NCBI GenBank assembly: GCA_964607515.1 | Contig: CAZSKU010000030.1 | Coordinates: 1-28,228 of the forward strand | Reading direction: 5' to 3' | DNA from: UBA6080 sp964607515 | GTDB taxonomy: Bacteria; Fermentibacterota; Fermentibacteria; Fermentibacterales; JCC-6 | Length of the DNA: 28,228 nucleotides | Shown: positions 1 to 9,515 of the stretch, piece after piece | How the letters are laid out: every line of letters begins with the position of its first letter | Position numbering within the stretch: position 1 is the stretch's first letter | Notes under the pieces: model-generated | The model's database searches: none | The model's input: only the letters and a program-made list of their open reading frames with translations | Told to the model about the DNA's origin: nothing | Program-made: the position numbers and the translations under genes

Positions 1-1
1 T

Positions 2-31
2 CCCGGCGGGAAAGATTCCTTCCCGGCCGGG
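2..31. other. GC-rich hairpin at window start
   Basis: CCCGGC (2-7) pairs with GCCGGG (26-31) and GGGAA (8-12) pairs with TTCCC (20-24), leaving a 7-base loop and one bulged G at 25. No T-run follows on the + strand; the other side lies outside the window. It may be the terminator tail of an upstream gene that ends before base 1, but the sequence cannot settle this. Confidence 0.4.
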
Positions 32-111
32 CGGCAGGTTGGCACTATTTCTAGATGGTAAAGTATAGACCCGGAACCGGCATTTGGCAAACCCCGGGAT
101 TGCGCCCCGGT

Positions 112-117
112 TATATT
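112..117 (+). promoter_or_regulatory. candidate -10 box for the S9 peptidase
   Basis: TATATT sits 47 bases before the preferred ATG at 165 and is preceded by CCCCGGT. No good -35 lies 16-18 bases upstream. A second, weaker possibility is TTGGCA at 39-44 with an AT-rich AGTATA at 62-67 (17-base spacer). Neither is decisive. Confidence 0.3.
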
Positions 118-164
118 CGTACGTCCGGCATATCGGCGGCGTCAGAATCATACGGAGGCTGTTC

Positions 165-2279
165 ATGTGGTTCGCGGCGGCGGTTCTCTCAGTCCTCCCC
201 TCGCCCCCGGAGGCTCCGAGGATTCCCTTCACGGTCTCATCCCCCTATGGCGGCAGAACGGACTACTACTACTGGCTCAGGAACGTCGAGGACCCGGAGG
301 TTCTTGAATACCTCCGGGAGGAGAACGCTTACGCGGAGGCATTTTTTACGGAAGGAGAGGATCTCAGGCCGGCGCTGTACCGGGAGATGGCCTCAAGGCT
401 TCCCGCCGAGGACGTTTCCGTTCCCTGGGAGATGGACGGATGGTGGTACGGGACCCGTTACGAAGCCGGGGCCGACTACCCGGTGTATTTCCGGCGCATG
501 GGCGCTCCGGACGGCCCCGAGCAGGTCCTCTTCGACCTGAACGACCTGGCGGAGGGTAGGGGCTACCTGTCCCTGGAGGGTATGAGCGTGAGCCCGGACG
601 GCCTCGTGGCGGCTCTGTGCCTGGACACCCTGGGGGACCATCGGGGGTTCATCGTCTTTCTTGACACCGGTACGGGTGGATTCCTTCCGGACACCCTTCA
701 CGACACAAGTTCCGACATGGCCTGGGGAAGCGACAGCCGGACTTTCCTCTACGGATTTCAGGACGAGACCAGGCGCACCGCGGGATTCGCAAGGCACGTC
801 CTGGGCCTTCCGGGATCCCCCGATACGGTCTTCATCGAGCCCGACTCGACTTTCTGGCCCTGGATGTACGAAACCGCCGGAAGAAAGTGGATAGTGCTGG
901 CCTCGGAGAGTTCCGAGACCTCCCATGTGATGCTCCTTCCGTCGGACGATCCCGGGGCGCTCCCCAGGGACGCGGTTCCCAGGGAGGAGGGGGTTCTCTG
1001 CTCCATCGCCTTCGCCGGGGACTCCCTGTACCTTCTCACCAACCGCAACGCCGAGAACTTCAGGCTTCTGCGGACGGCCCCCTTCTCAAACGAGGAACCG
1101 GCGGAGGTTCTGCCCAACCACCCCGAGGTGCTCCTGGAGAGCATTCACGGCTTCAGGGACTACCTGGTTCTCATGGACAGGGCGGGGAGCGGACAGGGCA
1201 TGAGGATTCTCCGAGTCCCCGGAGGCGGATGGACCAGGGTGAGGCTTCCCGAGGAACCTGCAGCGGTCTATCCGTCTTTCAACCGGGTTTTCGAATCGGA
1301 AACCTTCAGGTTCGAGTTCTCATCCATGGTAACCCCGTGGTCCACCATGGTCTGCACCCTGTCCACCGGTGAGCCGGAATTCCTGAAGACCGATTCGGTG
1401 GCGGGGTACGACCCCTCCCTCTACCGGACCGAGTTCATAGAGGCCCAGGCGCCGGACGGGGAAATGGTTCCCGTTTCGCTGGTCTACCGGGCCGACACAT
1501 TCGTTCCCGGAGGAAATCCCCTGTTGCTGTACGGCTACGGGGCCTACGGATACAGCTGCGATCCCTCCTTCAGCTCCCAGGTGCTGAGCCTTCTCGACCG
1601 GGGGTTCGTCTACGCCGTGGCCCACGTGAGGGGCGGCCAGGAACGGGGCCGCCGCTGGTACCTGGAGGGCCGCCTCCTCCACAAGCGGAACACCTTCACC
1701 GACTTCATCGCCTGCGGCGAACACCTGATATCCGGCGGCTACTGCGATCCCAACCGGCTCTTCGCCATGGGGGAGTCCGCCGGGGGTCTTCTGATCGGGG
1801 CGGTGGCGAACCTCCGGCCCGACCTGTGGAGGGGGCTCGTGGCGGGGGTTCCCTTCGTGGACGTGGCCACCACGATGCTGGACGAGACCATTCCGCTCAC
1901 CACGAACGAGTACAGCGAATGGGGCAATCCGGCTTCGAGGGAGTACTACGATTACATCCTTTCCTACTCCCCGTACGACAACGTGTCGCCGGTCGAGTAC
2001 CCGGCCATGATGGTCACCGCGGGGCTGTACGACTCCCAGGTCTGCTACTGGGAACCGGCCAAATGGGTAGCGGCCCTGCGCCGCACCGGCACGGGACACG
2101 AACCTCTTCTCCTGGTGACCAACATGGAGGCGGGGCACGGCGGATCTTCCGGCAGGTTCTCGTGGCTCGAGGACCTGGCGGCCCAGTACGCGTTTCTGAT
2201 CCGTCTGGCCGGAAGCGGATCCCCGGAGGGCTTTCAGGACGCCCATGTCGAAGGGATGGATATATCTACACCTGAATAA
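165..2279 (+). CDS. ptrB: oligopeptidase B-type serine peptidase (family S9A)
   Basis: A 704-residue prolyl oligopeptidase-family serine peptidase, expected to cleave short peptides after basic residues if it is a true oligopeptidase B. The N-terminal part reads as the family's beta-propeller, opening with the YYYWLRN and EENAYAEAF stretches typical of the group. The C-terminal alpha/beta-hydrolase domain has the family run GYGAYG, then HVRGG and NTFTDFIACGEHL. The catalytic triad is visible: Ser538 in GESAGG, Asp623 in GLYDSQV and His658 in EAGHGG. The start at 165 is chosen over an in-frame TTG at 84 because GGAGG (154-158) lies 6 bases upstream. A short hydrophobic N-terminus (MWFAAAVLSVL) hints at export, unlike the usual cytoplasmic enzyme. 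It stands alone, with a terminator-like hairpin after it. The family call is secure; the subfamily and location are less so. Confidence 0.9.
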   Translation: MWFAAAVLSVLPSPPEAPRIPFTVSSPYGGRTDYYYWLRNVEDPEVLEYLREENAYAEAFFTEGEDLRPALYREMASRLPAEDVSVPWEMDGWWYGTRYEAGADYPVYFRRMGAPDGPEQVLFDLNDLAEGRGYLSLEGMSVSPDGLVAALCLDTLGDHRGFIVFLDTGTGGFLPDTLHDTSSDMAWGSDSRTFLYGFQDETRRTAGFARHVLGLPGSPDTVFIEPDSTFWPWMYETAGRKWIVLASESSETSHVMLLPSDDPGALPRDAVPREEGVLCSIAFAGDSLYLLTNRNAENFRLLRTAPFSNEEPAEVLPNHPEVLLESIHGFRDYLVLMDRAGSGQGMRILRVPGGGWTRVRLPEEPAAVYPSFNRVFESETFRFEFSSMVTPWSTMVCTLSTGEPEFLKTDSVAGYDPSLYRTEFIEAQAPDGEMVPVSLVYRADTFVPGGNPLLLYGYGAYGYSCDPSFSSQVLSLLDRGFVYAVAHVRGGQERGRRWYLEGRLLHKRNTFTDFIACGEHLISGGYCDPNRLFAMGESAGGLLIGAVANLRPDLWRGLVAGVPFVDVATTMLDETIPLTTNEYSEWGNPASREYYDYILSYSPYDNVSPVEYPAMMVTAGLYDSQVCYWEPAKWVAALRRTGTGHEPLLLVTNMEAGHGGSSGRFSWLEDLAAQYAFLIRLAGSGSPEGFQDAHVEGMDISTPE

Positions 2280-2320
2280 GATAGAATGATGCTTACCTAT
2301 CGGACCGCCTCGAGGGATTT

Positions 2321-2340
2321 GCGCAACAGCGCTGTTTTTT
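2321..2340 (+). terminator. terminator-like hairpin after the S9A peptidase
   Basis: GCGC (2321-2324), loop AACA, GCGC (2329-2332) is followed by TGTTTTTT. The stem is short but GC-only, and the T-run is good. The same place also holds a perfect palindrome, AACAGCGCTGTT (2325-2336). It lies 42 bases after the stop of the peptidase gene and before the RND operon, which fits a factor-independent terminator. Confidence 0.5.
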
Positions 2341-2384
2341 ATTACCTTCAGTGATGTGTTGTTTCCGCCCTGAAGGGAGGGGTT

Positions 2385-5378
2385 TTGAAGCTCACCGGTT
2401 CTTCCGTTTCCCGCCCTGTGGCGGTGACCGTGCTTTCCATCGTGGCCGGGATTCTCGGGGCGGTGGCGGTGGTCCGCATGCCGGTGGACCTGCTTCCATC
2501 GGTGGAGTACCCGAGGCTTACGGTGGAGACCTCCTACCCGTCCTCGAGCCCCTACGAAGTGGAACGGCTGGTTACGGACCCCCTGGAGGACGCCCTGGCC
2601 GGGGTCAGAGGGCTGCGCTCCTACTCCTCCCGCTCCTACGGCGACATGAGCCGCATCACCCTGGAGTTCGACTGGGGAACCAACATGGACTACACCCGGC
2701 TGGAGGTGCGAGAGAAGCTGGACATCGCCAGCTGGTCCCTGCCGGACGACGCCGGCAGGCCCACAATGGTGGACTACGATCCTTCCACCAGGCCGTTCAT
2801 GGAAATCCTGATGACCATGGACGGCTCCTGGACTGACATCACCGATTTCGCCCGGCGGGTTGTCACCGCCAGGCTCGAACAGGCCGAAGGCGTGGCTTCG
2901 GTGGAAGCCTCCGGCGGGGCGGATCCGGCGGTATTCGTCCGGCTCAGGCCCGGGGCCATGGAGGAGCTGGGGCTGGACCCCTCCACGGTGAGCGCCGCCC
3001 TGGCCGGAGCCAATGCGGTGATGGCCGGAGGCGGAGAGGTTCTGGACGGCCAGAAGGAATTCTTCCTCTCCCTGCAGGGCGAGTTCGAGACCCTGGAGGA
3101 CGTGGAGAACACTGTTGTCGGTTTCCTCGGCACCTCCCCGCTGCTTCTGGGCGAGGTGGCCGAAGTGTATCTGGACGAGAAACCACCCACGGAGTGGGCC
3201 AGCTACAACGGCGAGCGGGCGATCATTCTTCGGGTCAGGAAGATGTCCGAGGCCAACACCGTTGACGTGGCCGGCGAAGTGGAGGGGTTGATCGGTGAGT
3301 TGACCCAGGCCTACCCCAACCTGGGGCTCACGGTGATCCAGAACGACGCGGGTTTCATCCGGGACTCCATAGACGGCGTGGTGCAGGCCCTGATCATGGG
3401 CGGTCTTCTGGCGTTCGGGATTCTCTTCTTCTTTCTGAGGGACTGGAAGAGCCCGCTGGTGATGGGCATATCCATCCCCCTGAGCATCTCCATCTCGCTT
3501 TTCTTCCTGTACATGGCCGGGGTCACGGTGAACATCATGAGCCTCGGGGGGCTGGCCCTGGGGTCGGGCCTCCTGGTGGACAACGCGGTGGTGGTGCTGG
3601 AAGCCATCTACCGGCGCAGGGAACAGGGGGAGGCCCGGGCTTCCGCCGCGGTCACCGGAACCGGGGAGGTCGGGCAGGCAATTCTGGCCAGCACCCTGAC
3701 CACCGTCGTGGTGTTCTTTCCGGTGGTGTACATGGAGGGGGTCACCAGCCAGCTTTTCCGGGATCAGGCCCTGGCGGTGGGGTCCGCCCTGATGGCCAGC
3801 CTTCTGGTGTCGGTCACGGTGATTCCCGCAATGGCCGCGCGGTTGGGAAGGTCGGGGGTGTCCACCGATGTCACGGCCCGGTGGAAGGACGCCTACTGCA
3901 GGCTTCTCGAGAGGCTTCTCGGCCGGAGGAAAACACTCCTGACCGTTACCGGCGCGGTCACCGCGGCCGCGCTGGCCGGGGCCGCCCTTCTTCCCATGCA
4001 GCTTCTGCCCGAGGTTCCGGAGAACCAGCTTGAACTGTCCTTCAGCGCCGGTGAGGGCACTTCCATGGAAAGGCTTGTGGATTTGTCCGAAACGGCCTCG
4101 GACCTTGCCCGGCGGTCGGGCGCCCGATGGACCAGCGGCCGGGCGGGGGTCCGGGCGCAGGAAGGGGTGGACGTCCTGCTGACGGCCTTCTACGGTACCG
4201 CCGACGAAGCCCTCGAGGCGGTGCATCCGCTGAGGGATTCCTGGAGCGGAATGTTCGGTTTCCCGCTTCAGGTGGTGGTCAGGGAAGGGCTTCTGGGGCA
4301 GATTCTCGGAGGCGGAACCGGGTTTACCGTGTTCCTGGAGGGGGAGAACACCGAAGCATCGCTGAACGCCGCCAGGGAACTGGCGGACGAGTCGGTCCGG
4401 AGCATCGGGGAAATCACCGGGGCGGACGTCCAGTACCTTCCAGGAAACCCCGAGATAGTCCTCACCCCGGACCAGGAGCTGCTGGGCCTTCTCGGAGTGT
4501 CCATAGGAGATCTGGCGGACTTCATCGAAAGTCTTTCCCGGGGCATCATCGCCACAACCTACTACCGGCAGGACGAGAGGGTGGACGTGGTGGTGCTCGG
4601 GGACCGGGGAGAGGGAATCGTGCTGGACTCCCTTCTCCTTCGGGCGATGCCCACCGCTGCAGGGCTGGTGCAGTTGTCGAGGATGGTGGATTCCCGTGTC
4701 AGGGACACGCCGGGCTTCATCGAGCACTACCAGGGCAACCGGGCGGTGGCGGTGTCGTTCTCCGGAGGGGGAACCAACCTGGCGGGAACCTCCGAGAGGG
4801 TCAGACGTCTCTCCCGGACTGCTCTCGAAGGAGCGCCGGTCCGGCTGAGGCTGGGTCCGGAGATAGAGGAGATGGACCGCACCGTGTCCAGCCTGCTCCT
4901 GGCGGCGGCGCTGGCGGTGGCCCTGGTGTACGTGCTGCTGGCGGTGCAGTTCGAGAATTTCCTTGAACCCTTCATCATAATGTTCACGGTTCCCCTGGGT
5001 GTTATCGGCGTGGTGCTGGCCCTGGCGGTCACCGGCGAGAGCTGGAACGCCCTGTCGGGAATCGGTCTGGTGGTGCTGTCGGGGATAGTGGTCAACGACG
5101 GCATCCTTCTGGTGGAGAGGATCAGCCAGTTGAGGAAGCAGGGAATCGCCACCAGGGAGGCCATCCTCGGAGCCGGGCGCGACCGGTTCAGACCGGTTCT
5201 CATGACCACCGCCACCACGGTGCTCGGTCTCCTGCCCATGGCCCTGGGGATCGGCACCGGCGGCGCCCTGCGGAAACCCCTGGCGGTGGCAATAATCGGC
5301 GGCATCATGGTGGCCACCTTGCTCACCCTGGTGGTGGTGCCGGTGCTCTACAGCCTGCTCCGGGAAGGACGCCGTTGA
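2385..5378 (+). CDS. RND efflux permease, AcrB/HAE family (first of a tandem pair)
   Basis: A 997-residue inner-membrane RND permease, expected to export hydrophobic compounds using the proton gradient with an adaptor and an outer-membrane channel. It has the family layout: an N-terminal helix (SVSRPVAVTVLSIVAGILGAV), a periplasmic porter region, a helix bundle around 330-470, a second porter region, and a C-terminal bundle around 835-990. The TM4 motif reads LLVDNAVVVLE, with Asp399 and then Asn400 where AcrB has two aspartates. In the TM10 segment GIVVNDGIL, Asn904 occupies the usual lysine position. Such changes are common in AcrB-like proteins outside proteobacteria. The start is TTG, supported by the strong site AGGGAGGGG at 2374-2382. 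It overlaps the next gene by 4 bases (TTGA), implying translational coupling. The substrate cannot be read from sequence. Confidence 0.93.
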   Translation: MKLTGSSVSRPVAVTVLSIVAGILGAVAVVRMPVDLLPSVEYPRLTVETSYPSSSPYEVERLVTDPLEDALAGVRGLRSYSSRSYGDMSRITLEFDWGTNMDYTRLEVREKLDIASWSLPDDAGRPTMVDYDPSTRPFMEILMTMDGSWTDITDFARRVVTARLEQAEGVASVEASGGADPAVFVRLRPGAMEELGLDPSTVSAALAGANAVMAGGGEVLDGQKEFFLSLQGEFETLEDVENTVVGFLGTSPLLLGEVAEVYLDEKPPTEWASYNGERAIILRVRKMSEANTVDVAGEVEGLIGELTQAYPNLGLTVIQNDAGFIRDSIDGVVQALIMGGLLAFGILFFFLRDWKSPLVMGISIPLSISISLFFLYMAGVTVNIMSLGGLALGSGLLVDNAVVVLEAIYRRREQGEARASAAVTGTGEVGQAILASTLTTVVVFFPVVYMEGVTSQLFRDQALAVGSALMASLLVSVTVIPAMAARLGRSGVSTDVTARWKDAYCRLLERLLGRRKTLLTVTGAVTAAALAGAALLPMQLLPEVPENQLELSFSAGEGTSMERLVDLSETASDLARRSGARWTSGRAGVRAQEGVDVLLTAFYGTADEALEAVHPLRDSWSGMFGFPLQVVVREGLLGQILGGGTGFTVFLEGENTEASLNAARELADESVRSIGEITGADVQYLPGNPEIVLTPDQELLGLLGVSIGDLADFIESLSRGIIATTYYRQDERVDVVVLGDRGEGIVLDSLLLRAMPTAAGLVQLSRMVDSRVRDTPGFIEHYQGNRAVAVSFSGGGTNLAGTSERVRRLSRTALEGAPVRLRLGPEIEEMDRTVSSLLLAAALAVALVYVLLAVQFENFLEPFIIMFTVPLGVIGVVLALAVTGESWNALSGIGLVVLSGIVVNDGILLVERISQLRKQGIATREAILGAGRDRFRPVLMTTATTVLGLLPMALGIGTGGALRKPLAVAIIGGIMVATLLTLVVVPVLYSLLREGRR

Positions 5379-8300
5379 TAGACCTGGTCCTCCGCCGCCC
5401 CCGGGGAACCGCCATGGTTTACATCGCCCTGCTTGGCCTGGCCGTGGTGTCGTTCTTCAGGATACCCATCGAGGGCACTCCCGACACCACCCTGCCCAGT
5501 TTGACCGTGAGCACGACCTGGTCCGGGGCCGACCCGGAAGCTGTGTGCGAACAGGTCACCAGACCCATTGAGGAGGCGGCCCGGCAGGTTCGGGGGGTGG
5601 AGGAAGTGTCCTCCAGTTCCCAGTTGGGCAGGAGCATGGTCACCGTGTCCTTCTCCAAGGGAACAGACATGGACGTGGCGGCCATGACCCTCACCGAGAG
5701 AATCAGCATGATCCGCCGGGACCTCCCCTCGTCGGTGAGCCCCAGCCAGATCACCCAGTCGGTTCCCCGGGAGATGGAGAGCGAGGGTTTCCTCATCTAC
5801 AGCCTTACCGGAGCCGAACGCCCGGTGCTGAAGCAGATTTCCGACGACATCGTCCTGCCGGCCCTGGAGCGGGTGGACGGAGTAAGCTCCGTGATCGTGG
5901 AGGGGCTGGGGTCCGAAGTGGTCGTGGTGGACATGGACCTTCAGGCCCTGGAGGCCTGCGATCTCACACTGGCCCAGGTGGTCTACGCAATTCGTGCCGG
6001 AATAGTGGACAGGAACGTGGGGGTTGTGTCCGACTCCACCGGCAGCCGGGCGGTGCTCAGGGTGAGCAGCGTGCCCGGAGTCCCCGGAGACCTTCAGGAC
6101 ATCACCCTGGCCTACAGGAACGGAAGGTTCATCACCATCGGCGACGTCACCCGGGGCGTGAGCGTGAGCTACGAGGATCAGACGGGGGCCGTTTTCAGGT
6201 ACAACGGTCTGGACCAGGTATCTCTGCAGGTGGACAGGAGCCCCGGAAGCAACGCGGTGGCCACCGCGCAGAGGGTTTTCGACACGGTGGAGAGACTCAG
6301 GGAGAACCTTCCGGAAGGCATAGAGCTGGTACTCACCGAAAACGGCACAGAGGGGATAGTCGAGGACCTCAAGGCCCTTTCCTGGCGTGCTCTCGTGTCC
6401 ATAGGCCTTATAACGTTCATCCTACTCGTCCTCAACCCCAGCCCTCTCACCACTCCCCTGGTCCTCAGCTCCATTCTTTTCAGCGCTGCGCTCTCGGTGA
6501 CGGCGGTGTTTCTGGCGGGCTACACCATCAACGTGCTGACGCTGAGCGCTCTGGCCATAGCCTTCGGCCTGCTTGTGGACGGAGCCGTGGTGGTGCTGGA
6601 AGCCATCGCATACCGGAGAAGACAGGGACTGCCGCCGCTGGAGGCGGCTGGTACGGGAGCCAGGGAGGTGGCGGTGCCGGTACTGGGAGGAATCCTCACC
6701 ACCCTGGTGGCCCTGGTTCCGCTGCTGGCCAGCGAGGGGGTGCTCAGGCTCTACTACAAACCTTTCGCCTTCACCGTGTCGGCGACCCTCATGGCGTCCT
6801 ACGCCGTGTGCCTCACCCTGGTGCCCTCCATAGCCGGGCACCGGGGAAAAAGCCGGTGGTATCAGCAGAGGTTGTGGGACAGGACCCTGGCCCGATGGGT
6901 CTCCCGGTTGCACCACAAGCCGTGGATCATGATGTCCGTCACCATCATGCTGGTGCTGGGGTCCATGTACGTGCTGCTGTTCAGGGTGGAGCACGGCGAG
7001 ACCTGGAGCTTCGGGGACTGGGAGCGCACAAGCATCTACGTCTCCATGGGATTCCCCCCGGGAACCCCCCAGGACATCGTGGACGGAGTGGCACGCCAGT
7101 TCGAGGTCCTCATGACGGGGCGCGACGGAATAACCTCCACCCGCACCTACGTCTGGGGGGAATCGGCGTTCATCTACTGCGAGTTCGACGACGACGCTCT
7201 TGGCAGCGGATTCGCCCTGCAGGTGGAGGCGGAGGTCATCGCCCTGGCCACAACCATCGGGGGCGCCAGCCGGATCTGGGCCGGCGGAATCAGCCCCGAG
7301 GGGTACTGGAAAACCACGAGCAGCGCCGGAATGATGCAGACCATCGAACTCAGGGGCTACGATTACCAGGGCCTCAAGAACATCGCCGAGAACCTGGCGC
7401 TGATGCTCTCTTCCCACCCGAGGATACAGGAAGTCGACATCAATTTCGCCCGCAGGGAGATGAACAGGGAGCAACTGGCGGTGATATTCGACCGCCAGGA
7501 ACTGGCGGATCTCGGGCTCAACCCGGTGCAGCTGCTTCAGGCGTTCGCATATAACTTCGCCGGTGGCTACGGCGGGCAGATCCGGGTGGCGGACGCCTCC
7601 CTGGACCTGTCATTCATTCTGGAGGGCCGGGAATATCCCCAGCTCGCCGACGTGCTGGACAGCCGTATCCGCACCCTGGACGGCACCATGAGGCTCGGGG
7701 ACGTGGTGGGGATAGACACCCTTTCGACCCAGGGCGCCATCATCCGGGAAAACGGCGAGTACATTCGCACAGTGGCCTACTCGTTCATGGGGGCGGAGAG
7801 GATGGCCGCCAGGTTCAGAACCACCCTGCTTTCCAACCTCGAGCTTCCTTCGGGTTACAGGGTGTACGAGGATACGGACTGGATTCCGGAGTGGCTCCGG
7901 AAAGACGAGGGCACGAACATGAACCTGCTGGTGGCTCTGGCCATCCTGGCGGTATTCGCCGTGACCGCCATCATTTTCGAGAGCTTCAAGGCTCCGTTGT
8001 GGGTAATGGCCGTGGTGCCCATGGCTCTGGTGGGGGTGGTGGCCGGGTTCTGGGCCTTCGGGCGTGTTTTCAGCCCCGAAGCCTACGTGGGAAGCGTTTT
8101 TCTTGTGGGGATCGCGGTGAACAACTCGATCCTCCTTGTGGACAGTTACGTGAAAAAGGAGAAGGCGGGCATGCCCGTGAAGACCGCGGTGGACCTGGTC
8201 GTCCAGGAGCGACTCAGGCCTGTGCTTCAGACCACCGCAACCACCATCCTGGGGCTTCTTCCTCTGGTTCTGTGGCCCATATCGGGCCAGGACCTCTGGG

Positions 8301-8416
8301 GAACCCTGTCCTTTACCGTGGTGTGCGGCATGCTGGTGAGCACCCCGCTGGTTCTGGTGGCCCTGCCCGCCCTCATTCAGGTCACTTCCCGAAGGAGAAA
8401 GCATGAACAGGTCTAA
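5375..8416 (+). CDS. RND efflux permease, AcrB/HAE family (second of a tandem pair)
   Basis: A 1013-residue RND permease following the first with a 4-base TTGA overlap, so the stop of one contains the TTG start of the other. The N-terminus (MIDLVLRRPRGTAMVY) and the segment with IPIEGTPDTTLPSLTVST are family-typical. The TM4 motif is LLVDGAVVVLE, keeping Asp402 but with Gly403 as its neighbour. The TM10 motif is GIAVNNSILLVD, with Asn916 at the lysine position. Two different permeases encoded together recall MdtBC-type heteromeric pumps, but whether these assemble together is inference. Because each has a different reduced relay site (DN versus DG), the two may not contribute equally to proton coupling. 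It overlaps the adaptor gene by 14 bases. Confidence 0.93.
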   Translation: MIDLVLRRPRGTAMVYIALLGLAVVSFFRIPIEGTPDTTLPSLTVSTTWSGADPEAVCEQVTRPIEEAARQVRGVEEVSSSSQLGRSMVTVSFSKGTDMDVAAMTLTERISMIRRDLPSSVSPSQITQSVPREMESEGFLIYSLTGAERPVLKQISDDIVLPALERVDGVSSVIVEGLGSEVVVVDMDLQALEACDLTLAQVVYAIRAGIVDRNVGVVSDSTGSRAVLRVSSVPGVPGDLQDITLAYRNGRFITIGDVTRGVSVSYEDQTGAVFRYNGLDQVSLQVDRSPGSNAVATAQRVFDTVERLRENLPEGIELVLTENGTEGIVEDLKALSWRALVSIGLITFILLVLNPSPLTTPLVLSSILFSAALSVTAVFLAGYTINVLTLSALAIAFGLLVDGAVVVLEAIAYRRRQGLPPLEAAGTGAREVAVPVLGGILTTLVALVPLLASEGVLRLYYKPFAFTVSATLMASYAVCLTLVPSIAGHRGKSRWYQQRLWDRTLARWVSRLHHKPWIMMSVTIMLVLGSMYVLLFRVEHGETWSFGDWERTSIYVSMGFPPGTPQDIVDGVARQFEVLMTGRDGITSTRTYVWGESAFIYCEFDDDALGSGFALQVEAEVIALATTIGGASRIWAGGISPEGYWKTTSSAGMMQTIELRGYDYQGLKNIAENLALMLSSHPRIQEVDINFARREMNREQLAVIFDRQELADLGLNPVQLLQAFAYNFAGGYGGQIRVADASLDLSFILEGREYPQLADVLDSRIRTLDGTMRLGDVVGIDTLSTQGAIIRENGEYIRTVAYSFMGAERMAARFRTTLLSNLELPSGYRVYEDTDWIPEWLRKDEGTNMNLLVALAILAVFAVTAIIFESFKAPLWVMAVVPMALVGVVAGFWAFGRVFSPEAYVGSVFLVGIAVNNSILLVDSYVKKEKAGMPVKTAVDLVVQERLRPVLQTTATTILGLLPLVLWPISGQDLWGTLSFTVVCGMLVSTPLVLVALPALIQVTSRRRKHEQV

Positions 8417-9461
8417 CCTCCTGCTGGCGGCCGCAGCCGCAGCTTCCGTCTTGTTCCTGGGTTCGGTGTTCCCCGGTTGCGGCGCCGATGAGGAGGAGGA
8501 GGAACGGGAGACCCTGGAACCCTCGCCCCTTCCTGTAACCGCGTCCGAAGCCCGGGTGGACACCCTCTTCGAGGTCATAAACGCCACCGGAAGGGTGGAA
8601 AGCCGCAGAACCCAGGCTCTCACCGCCCAGATCCAGGGGCAGGTGGTTCAGGCGCCCCTGCGGGACGGTCAGGCGTTTTCCGCCGGGGACGTGGTTTTCA
8701 GGGTGGCGTCCGGGGAATACTCGGCGAACCTTGCCTCGGCGTCCAGCGCATACCGAAGCGCCCAGGTCCTCTACGAATTCGAGTGCGAGAACTACCAGGG
8801 GGAACTAACCGAGGACGTGCGCCGAATGCTTAGGCAGACCACCGGCCTGGAGCAGGCCCAGGCTTCCCTGTCCAGGGCCGGGGCTCAGTACGCCAACAGC
8901 GCCATAAGGGCGGGCTTCGACGGGGTCGTGGCGTCCGTGTCGGCCCGGGAGGGCATGACGGTTTACCCGGGCACTCCCCTGGGGGAGCTTGTGGACCCCG
9001 GTTCGCTCCAGGTGAGGATCGAGCTGGATGAACGGCAGCTGGCGCGTTGTTCTCAGGGCGGACCCGCCTTCGTAACGGTGCCGTCTCTGAACGATACCAC
9101 CGTGGCGGGAACCGTGTTCTCGGTGTCGCCCGTGGTGGACCCCTCCTACCGGGCGGGCACGGTGATGGTCGAGATTCCGGAGGTGGTGAACCTCAGACCT
9201 GGGGCCACCGCCCGGACTGAGATAGTTGTCTCGGTGAGCCCCGAGGTCCTGGTGATCCCCGAGGAGGCGATCCTGATCAGGGACAACAGGACCATGGTCT
9301 TCGTGGTGGAAGACGGAAAGGCCTCCTGGAGGTACGTGACGGTGGGCGCCCGGGGCCGGGGACGGGCCTCGATCACCGAAGGTGTTGCCGAGGGGGATCT
9401 GGTGATCACCGGAGGGCACTATTCCCTCGCCCACGAGGCGCCTGTGGCGGTAATGAACTGA
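8403..9461 (+). CDS. RND periplasmic adaptor (membrane fusion protein), probable lipoprotein
   Basis: A 352-residue adaptor expected to link the two upstream RND permeases to an outer-membrane channel. The N-terminus is a signal peptide ending FPGC, with Cys26 as the likely lipidated residue, followed by an acidic linker (ADEEEEE). A lipoyl/barrel-sandwich half-motif lies near 70-105 (GQVVQAPLRDGQAFSAGDVV), with its partner after the helical hairpin (IRAGFDGVVASVSAREG). Beta-barrel and membrane-proximal domains follow (LQVRIELDERQLA and later). The helical hairpin is short. Position in the operon is unusual, since adaptors generally precede their permeases; here it comes last, overlapping by 14 bases. 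No TolC-like gene is present, so the channel must be elsewhere. Confidence 0.9.
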   Translation: MNRSNLLLAAAAAASVLFLGSVFPGCGADEEEEERETLEPSPLPVTASEARVDTLFEVINATGRVESRRTQALTAQIQGQVVQAPLRDGQAFSAGDVVFRVASGEYSANLASASSAYRSAQVLYEFECENYQGELTEDVRRMLRQTTGLEQAQASLSRAGAQYANSAIRAGFDGVVASVSAREGMTVYPGTPLGELVDPGSLQVRIELDERQLARCSQGGPAFVTVPSLNDTTVAGTVFSVSPVVDPSYRAGTVMVEIPEVVNLRPGATARTEIVVSVSPEVLVIPEEAILIRDNRTMVFVVEDGKASWRYVTVGARGRGRASITEGVAEGDLVITGGHYSLAHEAPVAVMN

Positions 9462-9485
9462 AAGGCCGAATAAACCACCCGCCAT

Positions 9486-9515
9486 TTGCCCTTCATTAAG
9501 GGCAGACGGTATTGT
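9486..9515 (+). promoter_or_regulatory. candidate promoter abutting the hybrid kinase start, overlapping a hairpin
   Basis: TTGCCC (9486-9491), an 18-base spacer and TATTGT (9510-9515) are followed by only 6 bases before ATG 9522. No Shine-Dalgarno sequence precedes that ATG, so a leaderless or nearly leaderless transcript would fit. The -35 hexamer overlaps a perfect hairpin, TGCCCTT/AAGGGCA (9487-9493 and 9498-9504, loop CATT). Confidence 0.35.

Noticed and set aside
39..50. Possible sigma-54 site starting TTGGCAC
   Set aside because: The required GC of the -12 element is absent at the correct spacing.
84..164. N-terminal extension of the S9A peptidase from TTG 84
   Set aside because: No ribosome-binding site fits it, whereas ATG 165 has GGAGG 6 bases upstream and gives a normal family N-terminus.
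1320..4727. 1135-residue minus-strand open frame
   Set aside because: It runs antisense across the S9A peptidase and first RND permease, both with clear motifs. Its translation is rich in His, Gly, Pro and Arg and has no domain, as expected for a shadow frame in GC-rich coding DNA.
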